From contig DASTYC010000027.1 in assembly GCA_035765195.1 (NCBI GenBank), forward strand, positions 57,428 through 121,427: a stretch of DNA of 64,000 bases. The letters are read 5' to 3'. The notes beneath the pieces were generated by a model. It was not told where the DNA came from and made no database searches. It saw nothing but the letters and a program-made list of their open reading frames with translations. Shown in pieces: positions 48,615 through 58,441 of the stretch. A program made the translations under genes and the position numbers. The first letter of the stretch is position 1. Every line of letters begins with the position of its first letter. The DNA comes from CALAED01 sp035765195 (GTDB taxonomy: Bacteria; Actinomycetota; Actinomycetes; Streptosporangiales; Streptosporangiaceae).

Positions 48615-49517
48615 TCAAAACCCCATCAGATTGGGTGTGATCTTCGAAATGCCGCGTTCGGCCGCGTACATGTCGAGGGGCAGCGCCGCCAACTCGTCCA
48701 CCTCCGGGACGGCCCGGGGGTCGCGGCCCAGGTCGACGTCGATCAGATAGCGCAGGCAGCTGGTACAGCTCTCGATGCGCAGGTGCGGGAACGTCGCGGT
48801 GTCGGCGCCGCCGCCCGCGGCGTCGGCGTCGCCGGCGTTGTCCGGGCCGCGGCCCACCCGCGGGCTTTCGCCGTGCCGCTCGGGGTGTTCGAAGTAGAGG
48901 GTCCGCTTCGAACCCGAGGACTCCCCGCAGGACGGACACATGCTGCTGGAGTAGTTCCAGCTCGCCGCGCACCGCGCGCACCACAGCCGGCGACGCCCGC
49001 TCACCAGGCGGTCGGCGGTGTCGGTGCGGAAGCTGAGCTGCGGCGGCCCGCCGCACGTCGGGCACCGCCGGTCGCCCTCGGACGCCGAGCCCCGCGCGCA
49101 GACGGCGGCACGGTCCACCGCCTCGAGCGGCCCGCGGAGCGCGGCGCGGGCGAGGTAGCGCTCCAGCGGGTCGAGTTCGGCGCCGCCGAGCCATGCGGTC
49201 AGCAGTTCCCTGCCCGCCCCGCGCAGATCATCGTCGCCGATCTCGACCAGGGCCTTGGCGAGCGGCTCCGGGCCGGCCGCCACGGTCGTCCGCACGACAT
49301 GGGGCAGTACCCGCTCGGCGGCCCACCCGGCGAGCGCCTCCGGACCGTCCGGCGCGGGGGCGGCGGCGCGGGCGGCGGCCCACGCCTCCTCCCACACATC
49401 GAGCAGCGCGAGGTAGAGGGCGAGCACCTCCGCGGCGAAGGCATGCCGCTCGCGCAGCGCCTCCGCCCGGCGACGCGATGCCACCCACGGGCTTGTCGCG
49501 ACGTCCGGGCCCGCCAT
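48615..49517 (-). CDS. fdhE: Formate dehydrogenase accessory protein FdhE
   Basis: 300 residues from ATG 49517, overlapping the alpha-subunit stop by one base (TGATG); GTG 49520 is an alternative. The C-terminal half has the rubredoxin-like zinc sites: CPTCGG, CARCAASW, CPSCGESSG and CTSCLRYL. FdhE binds the formate dehydrogenase catalytic subunit during maturation and is needed for activity in E. coli. Its place between the alpha and iron-sulfur subunit genes makes it a dedicated maturation factor. An unusual His/Glu/Gly-rich insert lies between the last two zinc motifs. Confidence 0.87.
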   Translation of the reverse strand: MAGPDVATSPWVASRRRAEALRERHAFAAEVLALYLALLDVWEEAWAAARAAAPAPDGPEALAGWAAERVLPHVVRTTVAAGPEPLAKALVEIGDDDLRGAGRELLTAWLGGAELDPLERYLARAALRGPLEAVDRAAVCARGSASEGDRRCPTCGGPPQLSFRTDTADRLVSGRRRLWCARCAASWNYSSSMCPSCGESSGSKRTLYFEHPERHGESPRVGRGPDNAGDADAAGGGADTATFPHLRIESCTSCLRYLIDVDLGRDPRAVPEVDELAALPLDMYAAERGISKITPNLMGF

Positions 49518-52500
49518 CACAGCTTCTCGATGTTGACGAGGAACGCCTTGAACTCGGGGGTCCGGGAGCTGGCGTCGCCGACGAACGGGGTGAGCGCGTT
49601 GGCGAGCCAGTGCTGGCCGGTGTTGATGCCGACGAAGCCCCAGTGGATCGGGATGCCGATCTGGTAGACCTTCTTCCCGTCCACCTGGAGCGGCCCGAGC
49701 CGCCCGGTCACCACCGCGCGCACCTCGAGCTTGCCCCGCTTCGACGAGACCCGCACCCGGTCGCCGTTCTCGATCCCCTTCTCGCGGGCGAGCTCCTTGG
49801 GCACCTCGACGAACGCCTCCGGCTGGAGCTGGACCAGCTTCTCGACGTTCTGGGTGACGTAGTGCTCGTGCTCGGTGAGGCGATAGGACGTGGCGATGTA
49901 CGGATAGTCCGCCGAGGTGCCGAACCGGTTGGCCCGGCCGGCCTTCTGGTCGTACATGAAGACGGCGGGCGTCGTCGACACCTGCGGGTGCAGCGGGTTG
50001 CGCACCGGCGACTCGACCGGCTCGTAGTGCTCGGGGAACGGCCCGTCGGCCACCCCGTTGCTGAAGATCCGGCCGGTCCCCTCGCCGGTCATGATGAACG
50101 GCAGCGGGGCGTCGGCGCCGGGCGCGGCGTCCGGCGGGTAGTCGGGCACGTCGCCCACCCACAGCTTCTTGCCGGCGTCCCAGCTGATCCCCGGGCGCTT
50201 CGGGTCCCACGGGCGGCCCTGCGGGTCGGCGGAGGCCCGGTTGTAGAGCACGCGCCGGTTGACCGGCCAGCTCCACGCCCAGTTCGGGTAGAACCCCATT
50301 CCGGTCGGGTCGTTCTTGGCCGGATCCTGGACGCCGTCGCGGCGCTTGGTCAGGTTGCCGGCCTCGGGGTAGTGACCCGTGTAGATCCAGTCGCCGGCGG
50401 TCGTGGTGCCGTCGTCGGCCAGGTCGGCGAACGTCGCCAGCCGCTTGCCGGTCTTCAGGTCACGTCCGTTGATCTCCTGGGCGATCTCGTCCAGGGTCGG
50501 CTTGCGCGGATCGCGGTACGGGAAGGTGAGCTCGAGGACGGGATCGGGGTACTTGCCGCCCTGCCGCTGGTAGAGCGCCTTCACCCGCTGGAAGAGCTCG
50601 GCGAGGATCCAGTGGTCGTGCCGGGACTGGCCCTCGGGGGGCAGCACCTGGTCCTTCCACTGCGCCCACCGGCCGCTGTTGGTGAACGACCCATCCTTTT
50701 CGATCCAGTGCGTGGCCGGGAGCATGAACACCTCGGTCTGGATCTTGGCCGGATCCATACCGGGCGCCTTCCAGAACTCCGAGCTGGTCGTGGCGAACGG
50801 GTCCATCACGCACAGCCACTTGAGGTTGGACAGCGCCTTCAGCACCTGGTTGGAGTCGGGCCCGATGCTCGTGGCCGTCATCCCGGAGAGCATGACCCCT
50901 TCCATCTTGCCCTGCAGCGCCTGGTCGAAGATCGAGATCCAGGACGCGTTCGCCGCGGGCTTGGGGATGTGGTCGAAGGCGTACTCGTTGTCCTTCGTCG
51001 CCTTGTCGCCGAACCAGGTCTTCAGCAGGCTCACCATGAACTTGCGGTAGTTCTCGCCGAAGAAGTTCACGGCGTTCGGACGCAGCTTCTTCGACGCGCT
51101 CTGCGCCACGTAGTCGTCGATGTTCTTCTGGCCCGGCGCCGGGATCCGCAGGTATCCGGGCAGGATGTCCCAGGAGATCGCGTGGTCGGTGTTGCCCTGG
51201 ATGTTGGCGTGTCCGCGCTCGGCGTTCATCCCGCCGCCCGGACGTCCCATGTTGCCGAGCAACAGCTGGAGGATCGCGCCGGAGCGGATGAGCTGCACGC
51301 CGGTGGTGTGGTGGGTGAGGCCGACCGCGTAGACGATCGTCATCACCTTGTCCGGCCGGCCCATCTCGCCGACCAACCGCGCCACCTCGAGGAACTGCGC
51401 GCGCGGGATGCCCGTGATGCGCTCGACCATCTCGGGGGTGTAGCGGCTGTAGTGCGCGCGCAGCAGGTTCAGCACCGAGCGCGGGTGCTCGATGTCGACC
51501 CTGGCGGTGCCGCCCTCCTCCGTTTCGTACCCCCACTCCGTGGGGTCATAGGCTCCGGTCTCGGCGTCGAAGCCGTTGAACATCCCGTCCTTGAACTCGT
51601 AGGCGTCCTTCACCACGAAGCCGGCGTTGGTGGCGAACTCCACGTATTCCTTGTGGTACAGGTTGTTCTCGAGGACGTAGTTGATCAAGCCGCCGAAGTA
51701 CGCGACGTCCGTACCGGTACGGATGCGCACATGCATATCGGCGACGGCCGAAGTCCTGGTGAAGCGCGGATCGGTATGGATGAGCTTCGCGCCCCGATCC
51801 AGCTTGGCGCGCATAAGCCACCGGAAGCCCACCGGATGGGCTTCAGCGGGATTGGCTCCATTGACGAGAATCAGATCCGCATGCCTGATGTCGCGCCAAT
51901 GGTTGGTCATAGCCCCTCGGCCAAACGTGGCGGCCAAACTGACCACCGTTGGGCCGTGTCAAACACGGGCCTGTTGCTCCAAATAGACGACGCCGAGACC
52001 GCGCATCAGCTTCGTGGCGAGATAGCCCTCTTCGGAGCTGAACGCCGCGCCGCCCGCAAAGGCGATGCCCTCGCAGCGGTTCACCAGGTTTCCGTCCGCG
52101 TCGACGGTGACGAATGTACGGTCGCGGGACGCCTTGATGTTCTGGGCGAGCTTGTCCAGCGTGAAGTCCCAGGAGACGCGCTTCCACTCCTTCGCGCCCG
52201 GCGCGCGGTACAGCGGGCTGGGGACGCGCCTGCGGGAGACCGCGAGCTCGAGCGAGCTCGCGCCCTTCGGGCACAGAGTGCCCTCGTTGACGGGGCTGTC
52301 GGGGTCGCCCTCGATCTGGAGCAGCTCGACCTTGCCGTTGCCGGTCCGCTTCGTGTACGCCAGCAGCGAGCAGCCCACCGCGCAGTAAGGACAGACGGAA
52401 TGGGAGACGGTGGCACCCTGAATACGCAGGTCCTGCTTTACCTGGTCGGCTTTGGCGAGATTGAATCCGAGAGCCGAACCGCCCAGCGCCGAACCACCGA

Positions 52501-52549
52501 CCGCACCCGCGCCAACGTTCAGGAATTGCCGCCGCGTGACCTCCACCAT
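49517..52549 (-). CDS. fdnG: Selenocysteine-containing formate dehydrogenase-N alpha subunit (UGA read-through)
   Basis: Reading from ATG 52549 (GAGGAG upstream) through TGA at 51961-51959 gives 1010 residues, close to E. coli FdnG. The residues around the UGA are EQQARV-U-HGPTVVSLA, the Mo/W-ligand site of FDH-N; the Sec would be residue 197. Sequence on both sides of the UGA belongs to the same family without a gap or frameshift. A SECIS-like hairpin lies 11 nt downstream. A Tat motif (TRRQFLNVG) directs export of the folded enzyme. CPYCAVGCSLL binds the 4Fe-4S cluster. Coding as two separate genes would be an artefact. The sel genes must be elsewhere in the genome. Confidence 0.92.
51929..51961 (-). 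promoter_or_regulatory. Selenocysteine UGA codon with SECIS-like hairpin
   Basis: After the UGA (51961-51959) and 11 spacer nucleotides, GGTGGTC (51947-51941) pairs with GGCCGCC (51935-51929), allowing two G-U pairs, around the loop AGTTT. The loop position and AGT-start resemble the E. coli fdnG SECIS as I recall it (loop AGUCU). This would bind SelB and recode the UGA. Confidence 0.72.
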
Positions 52550-52702
52550 CGGGCTCCTCTGCAGACAGGGCCGGTGCCGTGCCCCCGGAATCCGGAACCG
52601 TGGCCGAGTGGGCTGAAAACCGGGTTAATTATCAGACCCCGGCAGTGCGGCGGTCAATGCTGAACGATCAATTACCGCGCGATCGGCGGGCCGGGGCACG
52701 GG

Positions 52703-53164
52703 CTAGCCCTGCGCGAGGTGGAGGTCGTGGCGACCACCTGGGTCGACAGGGTTGCGCAGCAGGTCGAGCAGCCGCGGATCGGCCGGGACCAGCAGTCCCG
52801 GGACACCGCGGCCCGTCGCGTCGGCAAGGGTCTCGCGCCAGGCCGCCCGGCCTTCCGGCGGCGGCACCCGCTCCCACTGCTCCCAGTCGCCTTCGGCGCC
52901 GGTCGCGAAGCGGTCGCGGCTCAGCCGCTTGACCGTGGCGAGGGCGAGCGGGGGGACGGCTCCCTCGATAGGCGCCGTGACCAGCAGTGATCGGTAGGTG
53001 AGGGCGGCGAGCGCCGCCACCAGGACCATCGGGTCGGCCGCCGGGCCCGGATCGATCCACAGCACGTCGGCGCCGGCCGCCTCGAAGGCCGTCGCGTCAG
53101 CGAGCCACTCGCCGAGGTCGTCCGGCGGCCGCGGAAGCACAACACCGATCTGCACAGCCGTCAC
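52703..53164 (-). CDS. Short luciferase-like (LLM-type) protein
   Basis: 153 residues. It opens VQIGVVLPRPPDDLGEWL and FEAAGADVLWIDPG, the first strand and helix of the luciferase-like monooxygenase barrel, followed by DPMVLVAALAALTYRSLLV. Family members are usually about 300 residues; here only the first half-like part is present and the F420/FMN-binding region is missing. It might be a stand-alone half-barrel or a decayed gene, but the reading frame and codon use look intact. It is divergent from the SDR gene with 65 nt between them. Confidence 0.55.
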   Translation of the reverse strand: MTAVQIGVVLPRPPDDLGEWLADATAFEAAGADVLWIDPGPAADPMVLVAALAALTYRSLLVTAPIEGAVPPLALATVKRLSRDRFATGAEGDWEQWERVPPPEGRAAWRETLADATGRGVPGLLVPADPRLLDLLRNPVDPGGRHDLHLAQG

Positions 53165-53229
53165 TCTACGCCGCGCCGGCGCCGGCCCGGGCCCGATCGA
53201 GGCGTGATCGCACGGGATAGCCTGGCCGG

Positions 53230-53988
53230 ATGCCTACCGCGTTCATCACCGGCGCCACCGCGGGCATCGGGGCCGCGTTCGCCCGCCGCCTCGCCGCCGA
53301 CGGCATGAGGCTGGTCCTGCTGGCGCGCGACGAGACGCGCCTGGAGGAGGCGGCCGCCGGCCTTCGCGCGGAGTACGGCGCCGAGGTCGAGGTGCTGCCC
53401 GCCGACCTCGCCACCGACGATGGCATCGCGGCGGCCCAGCGACGGGTCGCCGAGGGGGTCGACCTGCTGGTCAACAACGCCGGGTTCGCCAACCGGGGGC
53501 GGTTCCTCGACGTGCCGCTCGCCGACGAGCTCACCATGCTGCGCGTGCACTGCGAGGCGGTGCTCCGGCTGACGTACGCGGCGCTGCCCGGCATGATCGA
53601 GCGTCGCCGCGGCGCGATCATCAACGTGGCGTCCGTGGCGGCCTTCTTCGCCCGGGGCACGTACGGCGCGTCGAAGGCGTGGGTGGTCGGCTTCAGCCAG
53701 GGGGTCGCCCAGGACATCCGGGGCAAGGGCGTGCACGTCATGGCGCTGTGCCCGGGGCTCGTGCACACGGAATTTCACCAGCGGGCCAACATGGATATGT
53801 CGGGAGTTCCCGAGTTCATGTGGCTAAATGCCGACTCGGTGGTGCGGGACGCGCTCCGCGATCTGCGCCGCGCCGCCGCGGTCAGCGTGCCGAGCGCCCA
53901 ATACAAGACCTTGGTGGGCCTTGGCAAGTTCGTTCCTCGCAATCTCGCCGGTCGGATATCGGCCCGAACCGGCCGCCGCTACAAGTGA
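53230..53988 (+). CDS. Short-chain dehydrogenase/reductase
   Basis: 252 residues. The dinucleotide-binding motif ITGATAGIGAAFARRLA lies at the N-terminus, NNAG in LLVNNAGFAN, catalytic Ser in NVASVAAFF and the Tyr-Lys pair in GTYGASKAWV. The C-terminal substrate part (CPGLVHTEFHQRAN) belongs to the classical SDR. Substrate cannot be read from sequence. It precedes an extended-SDR epimerase by 51 nt on the same strand, though they may be independent. Confidence 0.9.
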   Translation: MPTAFITGATAGIGAAFARRLAADGMRLVLLARDETRLEEAAAGLRAEYGAEVEVLPADLATDDGIAAAQRRVAEGVDLLVNNAGFANRGRFLDVPLADELTMLRVHCEAVLRLTYAALPGMIERRRGAIINVASVAAFFARGTYGASKAWVVGFSQGVAQDIRGKGVHVMALCPGLVHTEFHQRANMDMSGVPEFMWLNADSVVRDALRDLRRAAAVSVPSAQYKTLVGLGKFVPRNLAGRISARTGRRYK

Positions 53989-54039
53989 CAGACCGCCGCC
54001 GCCGGGGCAGCATGGAACCCTTGTAAGCGGAGGTTCGGA

Positions 54040-54987
54040 ATGCGGGTCCTGGTGACGGGCGCCGCTGGCTACGTCGGGTACGCGGTCGGGCGCCGGCTGG
54101 TCGACGCCGGGCACGATGTGGCCGGCCTGATACGTCGTCCGGCACAGACCAGGCGGCTGCCCGGCGAGGTGGTCCCCGTCGTCGCCGACCTGCTCGACTA
54201 CGGCAACCTGCGGGCCGCCGTGACGACGGTCGCGCGCCACGAGCTCGGCGGGCCGCTCGACGGCGTGTGCCATCTGGCCGGGCTGGCCCGGGTCAGAGAG
54301 TCCTTCGCCGACCCGCTGGCGTACTTCGCCGCCAACGTGCAGGGCACGGTCAACCTGCTGCGCAGCCTGCCCGAGAACGCCCATGTCGTGCTGGGCTCCA
54401 CCGGGGCCGTCTACGGCTCCCCGGAGGTCCAGCCGATCACCGAGGCGCAGCCGCCCGCGCCGGCCAGCCCGTACGCCGCCTCCAAGCTGGCCGCCGAGGA
54501 GGTGCTGCGCTACCACGCACGGACCGAGCGGGCCGGCGCCGTCGTGCTCCGGACGTTCAACGTCGCCGGCTCGGTCGACGACCGGCCGGACCCCGACGAG
54601 AGCCGGCTGGTGGGAAAGGCGCTCGACGTCGCCGCCGGCCGGCTGCCGCACCTGACCGTCAACGGCGACGGCACCGCGGTCCGCGAGTTCGTGCACGTCG
54701 ACGACCTCGCCGCGGCCTACGTGCTGGCGTTGGAGGCGGCCGCCCGCGGCCTCCACCGGGTCTTCAACGTCGGCAGCGGCACGGGCACATCGGTTCGCGA
54801 CGTGGTGGCCACGGTCGCAGAGATCACCGGGCGGCCCGTGCCGACGGTCAGCGCGCCGCCCGCGCCCGAGCCGCCGCTGCTCATGGCGGACAGTTCGGCG
54901 ATCCGCGACGAGCTCGGCTGGACGCCCAAGCGCTCCGACCTGCGGCAGATCATCTCCGACGCGTGGGCGGCGCGCCGCGCGTCGTGA
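54040..54987 (+). CDS. NAD-dependent sugar-nucleotide epimerase/dehydratase family
   Basis: 315 residues, extended SDR. GAAGYVGYAVGRRL binds NAD; the catalytic Ser/Thr lies in VVLGSTGAVYGSPE, with the Tyr-Lys in SPYAASKLAAEE. The FVHVDDLAAAYVLALE and FNVGSGTGTSVRDVV blocks match UDP-glucose 4-epimerase-like enzymes. It likely epimerises, reduces or dehydrates a nucleotide-sugar. No glycosyltransferase cluster surrounds it. RBS AGCGGAGG lies 8 nt upstream. Confidence 0.85.
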   Translation: MRVLVTGAAGYVGYAVGRRLVDAGHDVAGLIRRPAQTRRLPGEVVPVVADLLDYGNLRAAVTTVARHELGGPLDGVCHLAGLARVRESFADPLAYFAANVQGTVNLLRSLPENAHVVLGSTGAVYGSPEVQPITEAQPPAPASPYAASKLAAEEVLRYHARTERAGAVVLRTFNVAGSVDDRPDPDESRLVGKALDVAAGRLPHLTVNGDGTAVREFVHVDDLAAAYVLALEAAARGLHRVFNVGSGTGTSVRDVVATVAEITGRPVPTVSAPPAPEPPLLMADSSAIRDELGWTPKRSDLRQIISDAWAARRAS

Positions 54988-55056
54988 CCGCCACCGCGAT
55001 CGGCGGGGCCGGTTCCGGACGTTGACACGTGATCGCGGCGCGACTGAGCTGGTCCC

Positions 55057-58000
55057 ATGTCGGAGGCCACCACGCCGCGCAGGCTCGCGCTCGTCTCGTC
55101 CGCCCTCGTGCTCGCCGCCGGGTTGATCGCGCCGGGCGCGGCCGCCGCACCCGCCGCGGGCGCGACACCCGCCGCGGCCGCGAGCGCGGCGCCGGCGCCC
55201 GCCGGACCCGGCGCGCTCTCGCGCTTCGACCTGGCCCGCAAGGACTGCGTGGGCACCGCCCGCAACACCACCTCCAAGGTGTGGTTCACCGTCGCCGGCG
55301 GCGTGCTGTCCGACGTGTACGAACCGACGATCGACACGACCAACGTCGAGTCGATGCGGTTCGTGGTCACCGACGGCCGCACGTTCACCGAGCTGCAGGG
55401 CCGCGACACCACCTACACCGTGGACACCGACGGCACCGGCATGGCCTGCACCGTCACGACGTCGAGCAAGGCGGGGCGGTACCGGCTGGTCACGACCTAC
55501 ATCACCGACCCGGCCCGCGACGCGGTCGTGGTGCGCACGCGGCTCGCCGGCGGCCACGGCCTCAGGCTGTACGTCCGCCTCGACGCGAGCGTCGGCGGCA
55601 ACGGAGGCGGCGGCGACGTCAACGGCGGCGCCGACACCGGGACCGTCGCGGACGGCGTGCCCGTCATCGCCGACGAGAACACCACGACCAACGCGGCGAA
55701 CCGCGACTATGCCCGGCCGACCCACCTCGCGCTGACCGCGGCGCGGCCGCTGCCGGAGGCCAGCGTGGGATTCGCCGGCACCCCCGGCGACGGGCTGACG
55801 ATGCTCGACACCGACCGGCGGCTGACCGCGTTCGACTCGGCCCCGGACGGCAACGTGGTGGCGACCGCGCGGCTGCCGCTGTCCGGGGCGACGCCGACGA
55901 CCACGTTCACGCTCGGTTTCGGCCGCACGCGGGCGGAGGCGGTCGCGACCGGGACCGCGGCCGCGCGCCGGCCGTTCGAGGCGACGCTGGCCGGCTACAC
56001 GGCGGGCTGGCGGGCCTACGACCGCACGCTGGCCGCCCCGCCCCCAGGCGGCGACCGCGACGCGTACCACCTGTCGGTCAACGTGCTCAAGGCCAGCGAG
56101 GACAAGACGTTCCCCGGCGCCGTCGTGGCCTCGCTCGGCAGCCCGTGGGGCCAGGCGATCAGCGCAGCCGACCGGCCCGGCGGGCAGCCGGTCTACTTCG
56201 GCTCCTATCGCGAGGTGTTCTCGCGCGACCTGTACGAGGCGTTCACCGGGCTCCTCGTGGCCGGCGACCTCGCGACCGCACGCGCGACCGCGCGGTTCCT
56301 GTTCGAGCGCCAGCAACTGCCCGACGGGCGGATGCCGCGCAACTCGCTGCTCAACGGGAAGCTCGCCCCCGACTCCGGCGGCGACCAGCTCGACGAGACC
56401 GCGTACCCGATCTTGATGGCGTACCAGTCCGGGCTGGACGGCCACTGGGACAACGTGCGCCGGGCGGCCGACTTCCTCGTCGCGCACGGGCCCGCGTTCG
56501 GCGTCGAGCGCTGGGAGGAACAGTCGGGCTTCTCGCCCTCCACGATCGCCGCCGAGATCGCCGGCCTGGTGGCCGGGGCCGAGATCGCCGACCGCAACCG
56601 CGACCCGGCCCGGGCCCGGATCTACCGGGCCACCGCCGACCACTTCGCCCGTTCGATCAAGGACTGGACGATCACCACGAGCGGACCGTACGGCCCGCGT
56701 TACTTCCTGCGGCTGTCGCGCGCCGGCGATCCCAACGCGGCCGCCACCTACAACCTGGGCAACGGCGGGCCGACGGAAGACCAGCGGCGGGTCGTGGACG
56801 CCGGGTTCCTGGAGCTGACCCGCCTCGGCATCCTGCCCGCCGCCGACCCCGACGTGGCCGCCTCGCTGGACGTGGTCGACAAGGTGATCAGACGGGACAC
56901 GCCGTTCGGACCCGGCTTCTACCGGTACGGCTCGGACACGGCGGGCAGCGAGGACGGATACGGCGACTGCTTCGAGCCCGACGCCACATCGTGCGCACCG
57001 AGCGGCAAGCCGTGGCCCACCGGCAACGTCGGCTCCGGGCATCTGTGGCCGGTGCTGGCCGGCGAGCGGGCCGAACAGCACCTGCAGACCGGCGACCGGC
57101 GGACCGCCGCCGCGCTGCTCGGCGCGATGCGCCGGCAGACCTCCGGCACCGGGCTGGTGCCCGAGCAGGCGTGGGAGAACCCGCCGCTGGCCGCCGCGCC
57201 GTTCGGCGCCGATCCCACGACCGCCTCGATCGGGTTCGAGCCCGGCAGGCCGGCCGGTTCCGCCTCCCCGCTGACCTGGGCGCAGGCCCAGTACGTACGG
57301 CTGGCGCTCGGCCTGTCCGCCGGCCGTCCCCTCGAACAGCCGGGCATCGTCAAGCGGCGCTACGTGGCGCGCGGCATGCCGGCGGCCGCTCCCCTCGCGC
57401 TGACCGCCCCGGCCGACGGCGCGTCGATCGACGGCACGTCCGTGACGGTCCGCGGCACCACGGCGCCGGGGGCGCGCGTGGAGGTCGCCGCGGCCAACAC
57501 CGACCTGGGCACCCCGTCGGTGGTGTCCTCGGGACGGGCGGGCGCGGACGGGTCGTTCGCGATCACGGCGCCGGTGAGCTTTGGCACCGTGGTGCTGACT
57601 GTCGCCGTCACCGACGGGCCGCGCACCGCCTACGCGCAGCGCTCGGTGGTCGGCGAGCTCACCGGCGGGACCACCGTGCTCGACGTCACCGACCCCGACG
57701 GCGACGACCACGGGCCGGGCACCTACGCCTACCCGACCTCGGCCGACTTCCACGACGGCGCGTTCGACCTGCGGCGTTTCCGGGTGATCACCGACGCCTC
57801 GTCGGTCTTCCTGCAGGCGACGATCCGCGACCTCAGCCCGACGTTCGGCTCGCCGATCGGGGCCCAGCTCCTCGACGTGTACGTCGGGCGGCCCGGCTCG
57901 GCGGCCACCTCGACCGATCCGGCGTTCCCGCAGCGGGGCCACCGGCTCGCCGACCCGTGGACCCAGCGGCTGGAGGTCCAGGGCTTCGCGGCCCCGGTCT

Positions 58001-58362
58001 GGGTGGACGCGACGGGCGCGGCGCGGCCGGGCGCCGCGGTACGGTCCTCGGCGACCACCCGTACGATCACGATCGCGCTGCCGCGCGAGACATTCGGCGA
58101 CCCGGGACCCGGCTGGACATTCGCCGTCGTGCTGCACGGCCAGGACGGGTTCAGCCCCGACCAGGCGCGCGGCTTCGCGGCGACCCCGCAGCCGTTCCTG
58201 TTCGGGGTGTGCGCGGCCGGCGGGAGCGGGCCGCTGTGCTCGCTCGACCCGGGCTCCGTGCCCAAGGCCATGGACGTGATCACGCCCGCGGGCGTCTCCC
58301 AGGAGACCGAGCTCGATCCCACGCTCGGCCCGGTCGCCGTCCACGCCGTCGCGGTGCCCTGA
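55057..58362 (+). CDS. Secreted glucodextranase-type GH15 glucan glucohydrolase
   Basis: 1101 residues with a signal peptide (about 1-30) followed by an Ala-rich linker. The layout matches glucodextranase: an N-terminal beta-sandwich domain (ARNTTSKVWFTVAGGVLSDV), a GH15 (alpha/alpha)6 catalytic barrel, a bacterial Ig-like domain (APADGASIDGTSVTVRG, about 785-860) and a C-terminal binding domain (about 875-1080). The general acid would be Glu in QLDETAYPI and the base Glu in GLVPEQAWENP. It would release glucose from dextran or starch-like glucans outside the cell. A hairpin at 58362-58395 follows its stop. It is probably monocistronic. Confidence 0.9.
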   Translation: MSEATTPRRLALVSSALVLAAGLIAPGAAAAPAAGATPAAAASAAPAPAGPGALSRFDLARKDCVGTARNTTSKVWFTVAGGVLSDVYEPTIDTTNVESMRFVVTDGRTFTELQGRDTTYTVDTDGTGMACTVTTSSKAGRYRLVTTYITDPARDAVVVRTRLAGGHGLRLYVRLDASVGGNGGGGDVNGGADTGTVADGVPVIADENTTTNAANRDYARPTHLALTAARPLPEASVGFAGTPGDGLTMLDTDRRLTAFDSAPDGNVVATARLPLSGATPTTTFTLGFGRTRAEAVATGTAAARRPFEATLAGYTAGWRAYDRTLAAPPPGGDRDAYHLSVNVLKASEDKTFPGAVVASLGSPWGQAISAADRPGGQPVYFGSYREVFSRDLYEAFTGLLVAGDLATARATARFLFERQQLPDGRMPRNSLLNGKLAPDSGGDQLDETAYPILMAYQSGLDGHWDNVRRAADFLVAHGPAFGVERWEEQSGFSPSTIAAEIAGLVAGAEIADRNRDPARARIYRATADHFARSIKDWTITTSGPYGPRYFLRLSRAGDPNAAATYNLGNGGPTEDQRRVVDAGFLELTRLGILPAADPDVAASLDVVDKVIRRDTPFGPGFYRYGSDTAGSEDGYGDCFEPDATSCAPSGKPWPTGNVGSGHLWPVLAGERAEQHLQTGDRRTAAALLGAMRRQTSGTGLVPEQAWENPPLAAAPFGADPTTASIGFEPGRPAGSASPLTWAQAQYVRLALGLSAGRPLEQPGIVKRRYVARGMPAAAPLALTAPADGASIDGTSVTVRGTTAPGARVEVAAANTDLGTPSVVSSGRAGADGSFAITAPVSFGTVVLTVAVTDGPRTAYAQRSVVGELTGGTTVLDVTDPDGDDHGPGTYAYPTSADFHDGAFDLRRFRVITDASSVFLQATIRDLSPTFGSPIGAQLLDVYVGRPGSAATSTDPAFPQRGHRLADPWTQRLEVQGFAAPVWVDATGAARPGAAVRSSATTRTITIALPRETFGDPGPGWTFAVVLHGQDGFSPDQARGFAATPQPFLFGVCAAGGSGPLCSLDPGSVPKAMDVITPAGVSQETELDPTLGPVAVHAVAVP

Positions 58363-58395
58363 CCGAGCGGGCGGGCGCCGACTTGCCCGTTCGGT
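58362..58395 (+). terminator. Hairpin after the glucodextranase gene
   Basis: ACCGAGCGGGC (58362-58372) pairs with GCCCGTTCGGT (58385-58395), 11 bp with one G-U pair and a 12-nt loop, starting at the stop codon. There is no T-tract, as is common for actinobacterial terminators. Confidence 0.45.
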
Positions 58396-58441
58396 GTCCC
58401 ACCGGTCATTGTCGGGAGCGTCGGCCGGAGGGAGCGTGTCC

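Noticed and set aside
51959..51961. In-frame TGA splitting the formate dehydrogenase alpha gene, initially looking like a nonsense mutation or two genes
   Set aside because: It sits exactly at the known selenocysteine position with intact flanking sequence and a SECIS-like hairpin, so recoding is the better explanation.
52595..52640. D-arm-like sequence (GTGGCCGAGTGGGCTGAA) suggesting a Ser/Leu/Sec tRNA, possibly selC
   Set aside because: No T-arm, acceptor-stem pairing or CCA follows; no cloverleaf can be drawn.
53824..58344. Long open frame antisense to the epimerase and glucodextranase genes
   Set aside because: Low-complexity Arg/Gly/Ala translation, no domain pattern; the + strand genes have full family motifs.
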